Assembly (NCBI GenBank): GCA_002900995.3
Contig: CM035309.1
Span: 2,300,389-2,364,388 of the forward strand
Origin: Ganoderma boninense
Taxonomy: Eukaryota; Basidiomycota; Agaricomycetes; Polyporales; Polyporaceae
DNA length: 64,000 bases
Reading direction: 5' to 3'
Shown here: piece by piece, positions 1 through 10,359 of the stretch
Numbering within the stretch: the stretch's first letter is position 1
Layout: the number at the start of each line of letters is the position of its first letter
Translations under genes and position numbers: made by a program
Notes under the pieces: model-generated
Databases searched by the model: none
What the model saw: the letters and a program-made list of their open reading frames with translations, nothing else
Told to the model about the DNA's origin: nothing

Positions 1-404
1 GGCTCTCTTTGTGCGGGTGCAGGAGCATCACGTGGAACACTGGGTGGAGTCCCATGTCTTTGGGGAGCTTGAGCTCATAAGCCAAGTTGCCCACCTTGCG
101 CTTGACAGGGTACGGGCCAGCATACCGGTCCACCAGTTTCCGAGAGACTCCAGGGACCCGGAAGTTCCTCGTGTCAAGCCACACCTTCTGACCCTCCTTG
201 AACTCTGGAGCAGCGGAGACATAACGATCGTAGTACTCCTTCATCCGTTCTGCTGCCAGGGTTAAGGCTGAGGTCGCATCCTCCCTTGCCTGCCGCAGCT
301 CCTCTCTTCGTTCATCTGCCGTGGGCACTGTGGTGGATAGCATCGGAATGTGGAACTGAGGTTCGTAGCCGTACATGAGGTAAAACGGCGAGTACCCTGT
401 AGAT
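1..404 (-). pseudogene. Gypsy integrase C-terminal part
   Basis: The minus strand reads GYSPFYLMYGYEPQFHIP, then a helical region, then KEGQKVWLDTRNFRVP and RYAGPYPVKRKVGNLAYEL, which is the GPF/GPY module typical of Ty3/Gypsy integrases, then LHPVFHVMLLHPH at the edge. It is the direct continuation of the integrase at 7555-8390, displaced by the hAT insertion. Any chromodomain would lie off the window. Confidence 0.9.
397..404. repeat. 8-bp target site duplication of hAT (left)
   Basis: CTGTAGAT, identical to 7547-7554. Collapsing one copy restores the integrase frame R-V-H-S-S-T-G-Y-S. Confidence 0.95.
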
Positions 405-560
405 TAAGGCTGAACACGGCTCTAACCGCGGTTGAGCCGGAGCCGTAGCCGCGGGTATTGACCCTTGGAAAGTATTGATTTAGAGCCGTGGTTCAATAGA
501 ACCGCGGCTCATGTAAACCCGCGACTCGGCTTATAAAACTGCGGTGTAAACCGTGGGTTC
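405..560. repeat. hAT left TIR and subterminal motif cluster
   Basis: After the terminal TAAGGCTGAACACGG there are repeated variants of AACCGCGGTT, AGCCGTGG and CCGCGGCT (for example near 424-432, 449-456, 484-493, 500-509). The same word family recurs at the right end. Clustered short subterminal repeats are the usual transposase-binding sites in hAT elements; that function is inferred here. Confidence 0.75.
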
Positions 561-624
561 GAACTGAGGCCTGCAATGACCGCGGTCTTTATCAAAACGC
601 ACTCTAACCACTGGGCTAACAGGC
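548..624 (-). other. tRNA-like segment with Pol III A- and B-box words
   Basis: The minus strand from 624 reads GCCTGTTAGCCCAGTGGTTA, matching the eukaryotic tRNA A-box consensus (TRGCNNAGYGG), and about 45 nt later CAGTTCGAACC, matching the B box (GGTTCGANNCC). The start resembles elongator tRNA-Met, but the T-arm and acceptor stem do not pair convincingly, so I do not call a functional tRNA gene. It may be a decayed tRNA or a tRNA-derived segment captured in the hAT end. Confidence 0.4.
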
Positions 625-881
625 TTTAAATGTTGTAGCACTAGCACGTTATGGCTACTGGTCGCGAGTAAGGGCAATAAACATTTCACCATTCAATACT
701 GCGTGTTCAACAAGGTCTGCGTTCCGGTAAGAGAAATTCTAAGTCCAAGAAACACGATCTTAAACAAGTACTACTATTACATGTTTAAAAGACAACTTCT
801 GTGCATACGCGCCACCGCTAATCTTTGCGTTCTAACCGCTACTTCTACTTGTAGTACAGAGTCGACTCGGATGGAGGCCAC

Positions 882-3800
882 TTACTCGTCGTCGCTGCCT
901 AACCCGGACGAGCCGTCGGAGTGACGGTCACTGTTCACAACGTGAGACTCCTCCTCCTCAGAGCTTGCGCCCGAAGGCGGGAGGGCTGCGGCAGGCGCGG
1001 CGCGGGCCTTGCGCGCGCGAGGATCAAAGAGAGCGACCAAATCCGGCTCCTGAATGAGAAGCAGGATGCGGGCCCACGATCCGAGCACAGTGTTCGCGCG
1101 CACCGAGCGATCGCTCAGGGAGCGGCGAAGACGAGAGACTGTGAGGCGTCCGCGGGAGAACACCCTCTCGACGTCCGTCGAGGTCGCTGTGTGGAATGAA
1201 GATGAGTGGAATGAAAACGCGGTCATGTAATGGCATGCACGCACCTGGGATGGAGAGAAAGTCGAGCGCCATTCGCGCAAGGTTCGGGTCCTCCGAGCCA
1301 GACTCGAGCGCGGCATTCCAGTACGCCAGCGGGTCCTTGATGGTCTTGAGCGGGCTCGCCTCGAGGTATGCCTCAAGCACGTCTTGAGCTGCGTCTCCAC
1401 ACCCCAGTCCACGCCGTCCAACTGACGCGAATAGGGCGCGTGTTTCGTCCTGAGGGTGTTGTGCTGTTAGTGAAGAGTGCGCAGCACGTCAGGGCAAAAG
1501 ACTGCTTACTGAGATCATAGACGAAGATCCCCGGGGAGTCGAAACAGCACTTGCAGAGCGCGCCGCGCTCAGTCTACCCGGTCGCGGCTTAGGGAGAGCA
1601 GGATGGCTGGAGGGTCCCGTGCGATCTATGGAGGGCGCGCGAGGACGTGCGGGCTTGTAATGGTGCTCCCACTCCTCCCAGCAGAGGCGGAGTGCCGTAT
1701 CCTTCCAATCTTGCAGCCACTCCTCGCGATCGAAGTACTGCGTCTTGTACTCCGGATGTAAGACTGTTCGTGAGGATGTTAGCAACCTTACAATTCGAGC
1801 GAGACGGCGTACGTACTGAGAGCGACCCGACAGAAGTTCGACTCATCTGTCAGGCTGTAGTACTTGTTTAGGATGATGCGGCCACGGGCTGCGGCCGCGT
1901 GCACACTGGGATGGAGGCCAAGATTGTCGCTGAAGTTGTCGAGATAACGCGTGAGGATGTCGATGAAGGGGATGACTTGGTGAACCAGGCCTTCCGCGCT
2001 GTACGAGATGCTGTCAGTAGTGTAAAGAAAGGCCTGACGACGAGGTTAGCACACAGATGCGCTAGGAGTCAGCAGCGCACAGCGTACCTCGAGCAGCCCT
2101 TCAAGTTGCATCAAGATCTGCCACTCGGCGTCGGACAGAGTGAACCGCTTGAGGCGCGCGGAGCCGGCACGGTTGAAGTGTGTCAACTGACAGACGTCGT
2201 GGAGCGGAAAGCGCAGTTCGAGAGCGCGTTTGATGACCATGGTCATCGTGTTCCACCGCGTCTTGACGGGGTGAACAAGAACCTCTGCGTTGAGGTTGTG
2301 GGACCCCGCGCGCGCTGTGAGCTCCTCTCGGATGCGTGGGCTGTACCACACGCGCTGCGATAGTTTCGTGATCTATGCATTGCGCATGTTAGCGAATCGA
2401 CGGTGAGGGAGTGACCGGGCGCACGCACTGACCTTTTCGAGCGCGAGGCGAGCGAGCTGCACATCGCCAGATGTCAGGATGAGCTCGGGGTGCTCCTCCT
2501 CCATCTGATCGATTTCGTTGATCTTCATTGCGTCGGAGGCCTCTTGCCCTGCGTCTGCCTCCTCGGCCGCTTCTAGGTCCTCTTCGTGAACGGGAGCTGG
2601 ATCGTCCACAACCGCTCCTGGGGCGTCATCGAGGGCAATGAGTTGTGGGTCCTCGGGCACGTTGACCCCGCCCTTTCGCTTCGCTCGCTCGCGATCCAAC
2701 TGAGACATAATAGCCTGAATGTCCATCATAAATACAAACAACGTACAAGAATACATTGCACTAAACAGAAAATACCTTTACAACAAGGTTCAGGACATGT
2801 CCGAAGCAGCGCACCCGCGCCGCTGAGCCGCGGAAGCCTGGCAACAGCACCTCCATCTCATCCAGCATGGTGGAGTTGTTCTCTGCGTTGTCGCATGTAA
2901 CCGCGAGGACCTGCAACATATGTATGTGAGCGTCAGCTCCGAGTTGCTGAGCCAGGCTTGGGTGCGCGGCGAAACACACCTTATCAGCAATACCATATCC
3001 CTTGAGACAGTCAACAAGCCTCTCGGCAAGGTACTTGCCCGTGTGCGCGCTCGTAAGCCTGATGAAAGGCATGTCATTAGTTCGACGTTACAGACAAGGG
3101 GGCAACAGCGCGAGGACGCACTTGATAAAGTCTAGAATGACATGCTGAACCTTGCCTTGCTCATGCCAGTGCGCCGTTACGCCAAGGAATGAGATGACGT
3201 TCGGTGACGTCCAGCCATCGACGCATATGTGTATCTTGCCAGGGATGTCCTGTATACCAAAAATGAGCTCCTACAAGCGCGAAAGCGAGGTGTCTTGAAG
3301 ACGTACATGAAGGTAGTCAATTAGCCGGCCTTTCACCTCGGCGAAGATGGCCTAAACGTCGCACGACAGGGTCACGCGCGATGGGAGCTGTGCCTTGGCG
3401 TACAACATCTTACAGATCTCCCGGAATTCCGGGTCCTCGACGATGGTGAAAGGACGGTGACGGCGCGCGACCCACATTGCGATGAGAAAGCGCATGCGCG
3501 CGGGGGAGTATGTCGCTCCAGAGGCATACGCGGTGATCATCTCTGCCTCAGGAGTGGCCTGCGGCGTGCACTGCTTGACATGGCGAGCGAGGTTGCCCGT
3601 CGACTCCGCCCAGGCGAGACGATCTACATGCTTTGAAGGATGCCTACCGGCGCGGGGAGAAGGTGCGGTGCTAAGCGTACGAGTGACCCGCACGAGGCGA
3701 AGAAAGAAAACTCACTTGCGACACTTGAACCGGTAGATGATCGTGCCGTTGGGGCCCTCGATGATGGTCGGCGTGTGGAAGTGTTTGTAGTGCTCTGAGG

Positions 3801-4160
3801 TCCAGCGCGCCGATTGAAGCTCTGAGAATGTACCGTGTTAGCGCGGTCACTGACAATCATTCTACAAATGCACGTACCGAGAGCCTTCTCCGGCGGATGG
3901 TCGCCGTACTTCTCGAGGAAGATGGCACGACGACTCCCCGGAGGTGCGGGCATTCCAGCCATGAGAGCGGCCGCCTTGGTGCGCGCGCTGAGAGCGGCGA
4001 CGAGGTCGTCGGCACCGTCGTCGTTGGACGAGATCTCGTCAGCGTCGCCGCTGGCTGGGTCCACAGCTGCACGGTCGTCGTCGCTGTCCGAAGGGACGTA
4101 GGTAGGCTCGACCCCCTTCCGCTTGACAGGAGGGGCACGGAGCTTGGCAGGTGCGAGCAT
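882..4160 (-). CDS. hAT transposase (BED finger, DDE/RNase H-like core, hAT-C dimerisation domain), multi-exon
   Basis: The exons can be followed leftward. An acidic N-terminus (from the Met at 4160) is followed by a BED-type zinc finger straddling an intron (YRFKCRK, then HPSKH and GNLARHVKQC, 3760-3560). The catalytic core shows CVDGWTSPNVISFLGVTAHW (3240-3170) and DNAENNSTMLDEM (2900-2850). A long acidic insert lies at 2700-2450, then TRWNTMTMVIKRALELR (2270-2210). The C-terminal hAT dimerisation motif is LAYWNAAL...DVERVFSRGRLTVSRLRRSL (1340-1100). The stop is at 882-884. Introns are short GT-AG. The true start may lie upstream (an ATG at 4354 leads quickly to stops), so the 5' end is uncertain. 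I saw no break in the core. It cuts and pastes the element. Confidence 0.88.
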
Positions 4161-5464
4161 GGGCTGTGCCTTGCTCTTGCCTTTACCCTTGCCCTTCGAG
4201 TCCTTGAGGCGCTTGCGGTCAGGAGAGCGGACGGCAGAGGCGGCAGCGGTCTTAGACGAGCCAGAGGGGGCTTAGGGGATGGGGTCGCTGCCGCGCGAGT
4301 CAGTCTCCGCGCGCGGGCCGCTTGCGATCAGATCTAAGAGTCGATTGGGAGGCCATGTAGGAGAGGCTGTGGGATGCGAAGGATATCAACGCGAAGTCCA
4401 ACGAATGAGTGGGACGTGGGGTCGGAACGGAGGGCAGCTGAAATGTCGTGTATAAATGAGATACCTACAGAGTGGTGAACTCGTCGCCGTCGGAGTCCGA
4501 CGATTCCTCACGGCGCGCATGAGGAGTCGAGGACACATCCCCATGTCCGGCCCGACCTGAACATGCACGAGATCATGCTGAAAAAGTATGAGTCAGTGCA
4601 TCCGGCGCAAGAACAACAACGATCACCTTCATGTGCCCGAAAATCCCGTCTCCGACCAGTCAGATCACCCACGAAGTGGAGGCCGCCACGCTCGTGATCA
4701 GGCCCGTTGGAGCCAACGTGTGCGTCGAATGCACAGATAGAAACCGCCACCTGAAAATTCGAGTGATGGGCACGGTGAACGGGGGAGAAGAAAGGGAAAC
4801 AAGGCGCCGTTGACGCAGCGGCTGAGTTGAGTTTTGAGAAGGTATGAGCCGTCAAACTTTGTCCTTCCAACTGTGACAGGCTCTTACCCACGGGGAAGTC
4901 CACTCGTGAACCTTCGAAAGGATCACGAGGCTCTCCTCGCCCTCACCTTGTGCCCCACCCGGATCCTCTCATCTCTCCTGTACATTCCGGCCCTCTCACG
5001 CAAACTCGCCCGGTGCGTGAATATCCTGCCTTATTGCCACAAGTCCGACCCTATCTCATCCGCTTGTCGATCATCCTACTGAGATTCCAATCTCACAAAG
5101 ATCGCAAGCGCCCGGCGAGTGGTTCATCGCACCTCAGCAACTCCAAGTTGCCAACGCAAACGCGGAAGCCTGACGGAAAACATGTACCCAGGGTCTCAAG
5201 TCTGGTCGGGTCATCAGAATGCGCTGTGTCCCGGCGGAGTGCCGTGTCCCCGTCTGCACCGACTTTGCGAGCAATTTTTCATTGTACGTCACCTCTACTT
5301 GCTCGCCGAGCCTGTCTCAGAACCTTCACTCACTCTGAACACAGCGCGAGTGCAGTAGTCATCCGAGGGATGGTATAATTCCCCACCCCCATCTGCGGAC
5401 CCCCCATCCTCCCTCTCCATTCACCACCGCGAGCTCTTCGGCCTTTTTCGTGCGCCCTACCACA
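4161..5464. other. hAT internal intergenic region between divergent genes
   Basis: About 1.3 kb separates the transposase start from the plus-strand accessory gene. It may hold 5' exons of the transposase (an acidic reading EESSDSDGDEFTTL on the minus strand near 4460-4510) and both promoters. No firm gene is visible. Confidence 0.4.
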
Positions 5465-6958
5465 ATGACTGAACAACTCGCCGCCGCTGTTAGCTCCGAG
5501 CCCGAACCCCTTATTCATCTTCTGACTGACACTTGGGCGAAGTGGACGCAACAGCGGCTCAATTACCTTGTACTGTACGTTCACGCCGGCACCGCGACGA
5601 TGACAGTGAGTTTCTTCCACTTGAATGCGCTCTCGGACCCCCTTCCATTTTCGCTCATTACTGAACCAGCTCCTCGTTCCGATCCCCGAGTCACCGACCT
5701 CACTCAATCGCACCGTATTCAACGGCTGGCTCGCGCTCATCCAAGGCGACGGAGGCTCGCGCTGCAACCTCACCTCAACCCAACGTCAAATGCTCCTCGA
5801 TCTTGCCCTCACGTTCCGCGCATTCGCTTCCCCGGCCCTCGATATCTCGCTCGACATCTACCAATCATTTTCTACCCTTCTTTACGAGGCCGCGAGAGAC
5901 CACGACGACAACGAGCCCATCGACGACGCCCTGCTGGAGCTCCTAGGCTGGTGTCACACTGTCATGCCGAACGTAAGTCTTACAGTCCACGCGCTCTGGC
6001 CTCTCAGATGGATTTCGAGCCAACACTAATTGTGCACACTGTTTTTCAGGGTGTTTATGACGGCGACCACATCCCTGCTCTGCGCAAACCAGACATGGCG
6101 TCATTCCAGCCTCTCGCCGACATTACAGACCTGCTCGCGAAGCTCCGTATTGGCCCCGTCACTCCTGAGCACCTCGAACGGGGCGACCATTCACGCGCGC
6201 CATCAGAGGCCACCCCTGCTCCCATCGCGCCGCGGCACACTCGCGCGCCAGAGTCTGCGCAGGAGATCGGCGGGGGCCTGCTCCCTCGTGATACTGCAAG
6301 TGTGCCCTCTCCCATTACATCTCCTATTCTCAACGTCTTGGGCACCGCGAGGTCTTCACGCGCACCCCTCGAGGCCGCCCCCGCTCCCATCGCGCCACTG
6401 TACACTCGCGCGCCAGAGTCTGCGCAGGAGATCGACGGGGGCCGGCTCGTGCGTGATGCTGTCTGCGTCCCTGCTCCCAACATCCGTGGCCCTTCTGCGG
6501 GTGACTTGCCCACCATGACCTCAGACTCTCACGCAGACGCTACGGACAGCTCTCGTGTTGCATCCACTGGCACGCGCGCGAGTGCGCGTACTTCTTATTC
6601 ACCTGCGTCCAATCTCGCGCGCGCCGCTGAGGCACTCAAACCTGCGTTGCTCCGCCTGCTCGCCGAGGAATCAGGTCAACCAGCCTTCGAGGCCCTCGCC
6701 TTGGGGGACCCCAACAGCTTCCCCATCCCGTCGACATCTTCCAGTACAGAGCGCCGCTTCGCGCAGATTCTCCAGCATCTCGGTGAGCCTGACCTCCCAG
6801 TAGTCACAGAGGGCTCTGAGCCTTCGGCGGACTTGGACCCAGCCGGGGAGGATAGCGCGCCCGAGTCGGACGGCGAGGAATCTGATGCTGGGTATAACAG
6901 CAACCCGCAGAGTGTACCGAGTCTTCACTCTGTGCGCGACTCGAGCGACAGTGAGTGA
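5465..6958 (+). CDS. hAT-borne accessory protein of unknown function
   Basis: I do not recognise this protein. Three exons fit: 5465-5605, 5670-5972 and 6050-6958. Introns are GTGAGT...CAG (64 nt) and GTAAGT...CAG (77 nt), all in phase, giving 450 residues. The N-terminal 150 residues look globular (TDTWAKWTQQRLNYL, CNLTSTQRQMLLDLALTFRA). Then come two imperfect 60-residue repeats, each containing TRAPESAQEI, then a Ser-rich and acidic tail (GEDSAPESDGEESDAG). There are no membrane segments or catalytic signature. It is divergent from the transposase and inside the same intact element, so it is cargo or a helper of transposition. Intact frame and splice sites suggest selection or youth. Confidence 0.7.
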   Translation: MTEQLAAAVSSEPEPLIHLLTDTWAKWTQQRLNYLVLYVHAGTATMTVSFFHLNALSDPLPFSLITEPAPRSDPRVTDLTQSHRIQRLARAHPRRRRLALQPHLNPTSNAPRSCPHVPRIRFPGPRYLARHLPIIFYPSLRGRERPRRQRAHRRRPAGAPRLVSHCHAERKSYSPRALASQMDFEPTLIVHTVFQGVYDGDHIPALRKPDMASFQPLADITDLLAKLRIGPVTPEHLERGDHSRAPSEATPAPIAPRHTRAPESAQEIGGGLLPRDTASVPSPITSPILNVLGTARSSRAPLEAAPAPIAPLYTRAPESAQEIDGGRLVRDAVCVPAPNIRGPSAGDLPTMTSDSHADATDSSRVASTGTRASARTSYSPASNLARAAEALKPALLRLLAEESGQPAFEALALGDPNSFPIPSTSSSTERRFAQILQHLGEPDLPVVTEGSEPSADLDPAGEDSAPESDGEESDAGYNSNPQSVPSLHSVRDSSDSE

Positions 6959-7375
6959 AGGTGCGCAAAGGGTGCTCGACCGCCGGGGTCTCGAGGAGTA
7001 GAAGTCCGAGTCAACTAACCTGTAACATTACTTGTATCATGCGGTGTCGGCGTTGAAGCTGGAGAAGTTAACTACTTGTCAATGTACAATCTATATGCTT
7101 AAATTCACAACCATTGTTCTTGTAATGTTTGAAGCGTGATACTCGGTGTTTCGATCAAATAATTTAATGCCCTTGTGCGTCGCAGCGTCTTCGAGCACTG
7201 AGCGCTTATGTAGCACGGAAGCGCACACAGACTTGGACTTCGAAGTTCAACCTCTAGCATTGTGCAACCCCGAGACACTACATGTATGGCTTATTCTACA
7301 TGTGGATACATTTGGTGGTAGACTGGGGCAGTAGCAATGTGCCCATCCACCTTCATTGCTTCAAAACTGGGACTC

Positions 7376-7546
7376 GAGCACCGCGGTTAACCCGCGGCTA
7401 TGAGGGATGTGGCTGTGTGCTCGAGTTGGATCCGGGGTAAACACGAGCCGTGGCTATGCCTAACCCGCGACTCATAAAACCACGGCTTAAGTGCCGGCTC
7501 AGTTAATTGATAACCGCAGTGTTGAGCCGAGCCGTGTTCAGCCTTA
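7376..7546. repeat. hAT right TIR and subterminal motif cluster
   Basis: Repeats of CACCGCGGTTAACCCGCGG (7380-7398), GAGCCGTGG, CCACGGCTTAA and AACCGCAGT precede the terminal GCCGTGTTCAGCCTTA. They mirror the left-end cluster in inverted orientation. Confidence 0.75.
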
Positions 7547-7554
7547 CTGTAGAT
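7547..7554. repeat. 8-bp target site duplication of hAT (right)
   Basis: CTGTAGAT, identical to 397-404. Confidence 0.95.
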
Positions 7555-8390
7555 GAATGTACGCGCGAGTTGAAGCAGTACTCTGCTGTTGGCAACCACT
7601 TGACCCAATCGTCGCGGCGCCTTGAGCAGTACATCCGCAGGTACGCCTCTATCTCCTGGTTCCATCGCTCCGACTGCCCATCTGTCTGCGGGTGGTAGGC
7701 TGTGGACAATGCGCTTTCTATATCGAGGCCTTTAAGGATTGCACGGAAGAGCTTGCTAGAGAACTGGGGCCCCCAATCAGAGATGATCTTTCGTGGGAGT
7801 CCATGTAGACAGAACCATTCTCTAATAAAGTTGTCTGCAGTCTTTTCCGTGTCGATCTCCTCGGTGCATGGAATAAGGTGAATCATCTTTCCATGCCGAT
7901 CAGCAATAAGCTGGAGCGCATTGTATCCGTTCACCTCCGGCAGTCCAGTGATGAAGTCACAGGTAACTACTTGGCCTGGGCCATCCAGGATCTCGTTGGG
8001 TTGAAGGGGACCGTGTGGCTTAGCATGTGAAGTCTTGCCACAGCGACAAGTGTTGCAGGTCTCAACGTAATCCTTAATGAACTTTGCCATGCCTGGCCAC
8101 CAGTAGTTCCGTGTGACCAACTCCACCGTTTTTGCCTGGCCAGGGTGTCCAGCAGGCAGGAGGTCATGGTGAATGCGCACTATCTCTGCTCGGAGCACGT
8201 CGTCTTTGGAGACATAGACTCGGCCACGGTAGAGCAGCAGGCCTTGTTCTGTGTTCCAGTCCACCAAATTGTTCTGTAGACGTGCTGGCCCTAGCTTATT
8301 GAGCTTGCTAAGTGCCTCAGTGACCTCTTGCTCACGCTCTCCACATTCTCGACTGCGGTGGAGCAGTGCCTTTTCTAGTACCACCAACAT
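7555..8390 (-). pseudogene. Gypsy integrase, N-terminal and catalytic domains (split by hAT)
   Basis: The HHCC zinc domain shows IVRIHHDLLPAGHPGQAKT and CNTCRCGK. The DDE catalytic core shows the first Asp in VVTCDFITGLP, the second in IISDWGPQFSS and the Glu in DGQSERWNQEIEAYLR. The Trp in SDWGPQF replaces the Arg usual in related elements. The reading is cut after RVHSST by the hAT element and resumes at 396-1. The open frame runs a few codons into the hAT end before stopping. Confidence 0.92.
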
Positions 8391-8439
8391 GTGTCTTCTC
8401 TTGGCTGCCAGTACTCAGAAGTGATCAGGTTGCAACATA

Positions 8440-9932
8440 ACTCAGTTCAGGTTGTCATTGGCGTCATCCTTCTGGTGATCAGGCCTGCATGACAGCGCAT
8501 CCACCCTACCATTAGAGGTGCCCAGTTTGTGTGCAATGACAAAGTCAAAACGTGACAGGTAGAGAGCCCATCGTGCCTGTCTGCATGTGAGGTTTTGCAT
8601 GGTCTTCCAGTACTTGAGGTTTTTGTAGTCTGACTAGATCTCGAACACACTGAAAAGACCCTCAAGGTAGTGGTGCCAGGCCTGCAGGGCACAGATGATA
8701 GCAAGTATCTCCTTGTTGTAAATCTCGTAGTTGCATTCTGCATTGCTCATTGACTCAGAGTGGAAAGCCACAGGGTGCCATTTGCCGTCCTCCCCCTCCT
8801 GAGACAGAACCGCACCAGTAGCATACCCGGATGCATCGACCTCGATGCGGGTCTTGCGGTCTGGGTCATACATGCTCAGGACAGGGCTCTCAGTGAAACG
8901 ACGTTTGAGCTCATTGAATGCTGATTGCTCTTCGGCACCCCATTGCCAGGGAGCATTACCCGTGAGACGGTCCAGGGGTTTGCATACCGCGCTGAAGTCC
9001 TTAATGAACCACCTGTAGAAATTCGCGAAACCGCGGAACTTCCATACGTCTGAGGCGTTCTGAGGGACAGGCCATTCTGTGATACCCCTGATCTTCACTG
9101 GGTCCATCTCCACACAGTTCTCTGAGACGAGTACACCTAGGTACTCAACCTTGGACTGTTCAAATTTGCACTTCTCTGGCTTGCAGAACAGGTCGTGCTC
9201 CGCCAGACGCTTCAGGACCTCATGCACCAATGTGCGGTGTTCCTCAATGTCGTTGGTGAATATGAGGATGTCGTCGAGGTAGATAGTAATTTTGCCAAGT
9301 ATGATGAGGTCCTTGAAGATGCCGTTCATGAGCGCAGAGAATGTACTGGGCGAGTTAGCCAGTCCGAAGTACATCACGTTCGGTTCGAACAGTCCGCGAT
9401 TGGTAACAAAGGCAGCCTTCCATTCATCACCGGTCTTGATCCGCACATTGTTGTACCCCCAACGGATGTCAAGCTTTGTAAAGTACTTGGCCCTCTTGAG
9501 TCGATCCATCAAGTCCGACACCAACGGCAGTGGGTATCGGTTCTTAATGGTGATGTCGTTCAATCGCCGGTAGTCCTGTACAGGGCGTAGGCTGCCGTCC
9601 TTCTTTTTAACGAAGAAGAACGGTGATGACATCGGTGACTTCGACTCTTGAATATAACCTTTGGCCAAGTTCTCACTAAGGAACTTGTCAAGCTCAACCT
9701 GCTTGCTGGGAGACAGGGGGTACACCTTGGAATGGAACATCCTAGCATCTGGTACGAGTTCTATAGCGTGGTCATAGGGTCCGTGCTCAGGTAGACGTTC
9801 GGATGCCTCTTTCGAGAACACACGCAGATACTCGTGGTACTGGGGAGGTACAATCTCTTCAACAGGACAGACTTCCTTCTTCTGGTACTCTTGTTCAGCG
9901 AGCTGTTGAGAGTACGTGTAGCTCGCTGACAC
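8440..9932 (-). pseudogene. Gypsy reverse transcriptase and RNase H with premature stop
   Basis: Reverse transcriptase motifs are all present: KKKDGSLRPVQDYRRLNDIT (finger/palm), KLDIRWGYNNVRI, the catalytic YLDDILIF, and EYLGVLVS in the thumb. RNase H follows, with RIEVDASGYATGAVLSQEG and NYEIYNKEILAII. The frame is closed by TAG at 8634-8636, where related elements have a Trp codon (V-F-E-I-stop-S-D-Y-K-N-L). Coding sense continues past it (YLSRFDFVIAHKLG) to about 8440. The stop separates RT from integrase in this copy. Confidence 0.93.
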
Positions 9933-10352
9933 AAAGATCTTAGGGGTACCTCAAAGTCGTCGTCCATCTTCCAGTGCGTTGAGAAGAGACTCCTCAGTGC
10001 CATCCCATTCCGGCAGAAAACCTGGTGGTGGAGGCCTATCTTCCTCCTCCTCCTCGACCATTACAGACGTACATATCCTACCCATCATCTTTGCCTTCCG
10101 CACCCGCCGAGAACCATTGCGTGCCGTAAGCTGTACCTCCGTATCACACGCTTTGGTCTCAACAGGTTTGGATGCCTTCCGATGAGCCGGACATGCCTCT
10201 GGACATCTCGATAGGCGCAGCGAGCCACGTTCCCAATCTATTTCAGGGTTGTGTTCGCGCAACCAGTCCAGGCCAATGATCACATCCTCTTCTCCTATGT
10301 CTGTCACCACAAACACCACCTTTTCCTGGTGGTCTCCAATCGCCATATCCAA

Positions 10353-10359
10353 CACAGCG
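10353..10359. repeat. 7-bp target site duplication of foldback element (left)
   Basis: CACAGCG, identical to 13086-13092. With one copy removed the protease reads I-T-E-V-A-V-L-D-M-A without a break. Confidence 0.9.

Larger units (their letters stand above)
405..7546. mobile_element. hAT-superfamily DNA transposon, apparently complete
   Basis: The ends are inverted: TAAGGCTGAACACGGCTC at 405-422 and its reverse complement at 7529-7546 (one base differs around the internal edge). The insertion is flanked by an exact 8-bp duplication CTGTAGAT at 397-404 and 7547-7554, the hAT hallmark. Total length is 7142 bp. It carries a spliced BED/hAT transposase on the minus strand and an unrelated spliced gene on the plus strand. 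Both subterminal regions are dense in CCGCGG-type motifs. Intact ends and a perfect duplication suggest a recent insertion. Confidence 0.95.

Noticed and set aside
548..624. Functional tRNA gene
   Set aside because: A and B boxes are present but acceptor and T stems do not pair, so it is listed only as a tRNA-like segment.
3828..4337. 169-residue plus-strand frame in the hAT
   Set aside because: Shadow of the transposase N-terminal exons on the minus strand.
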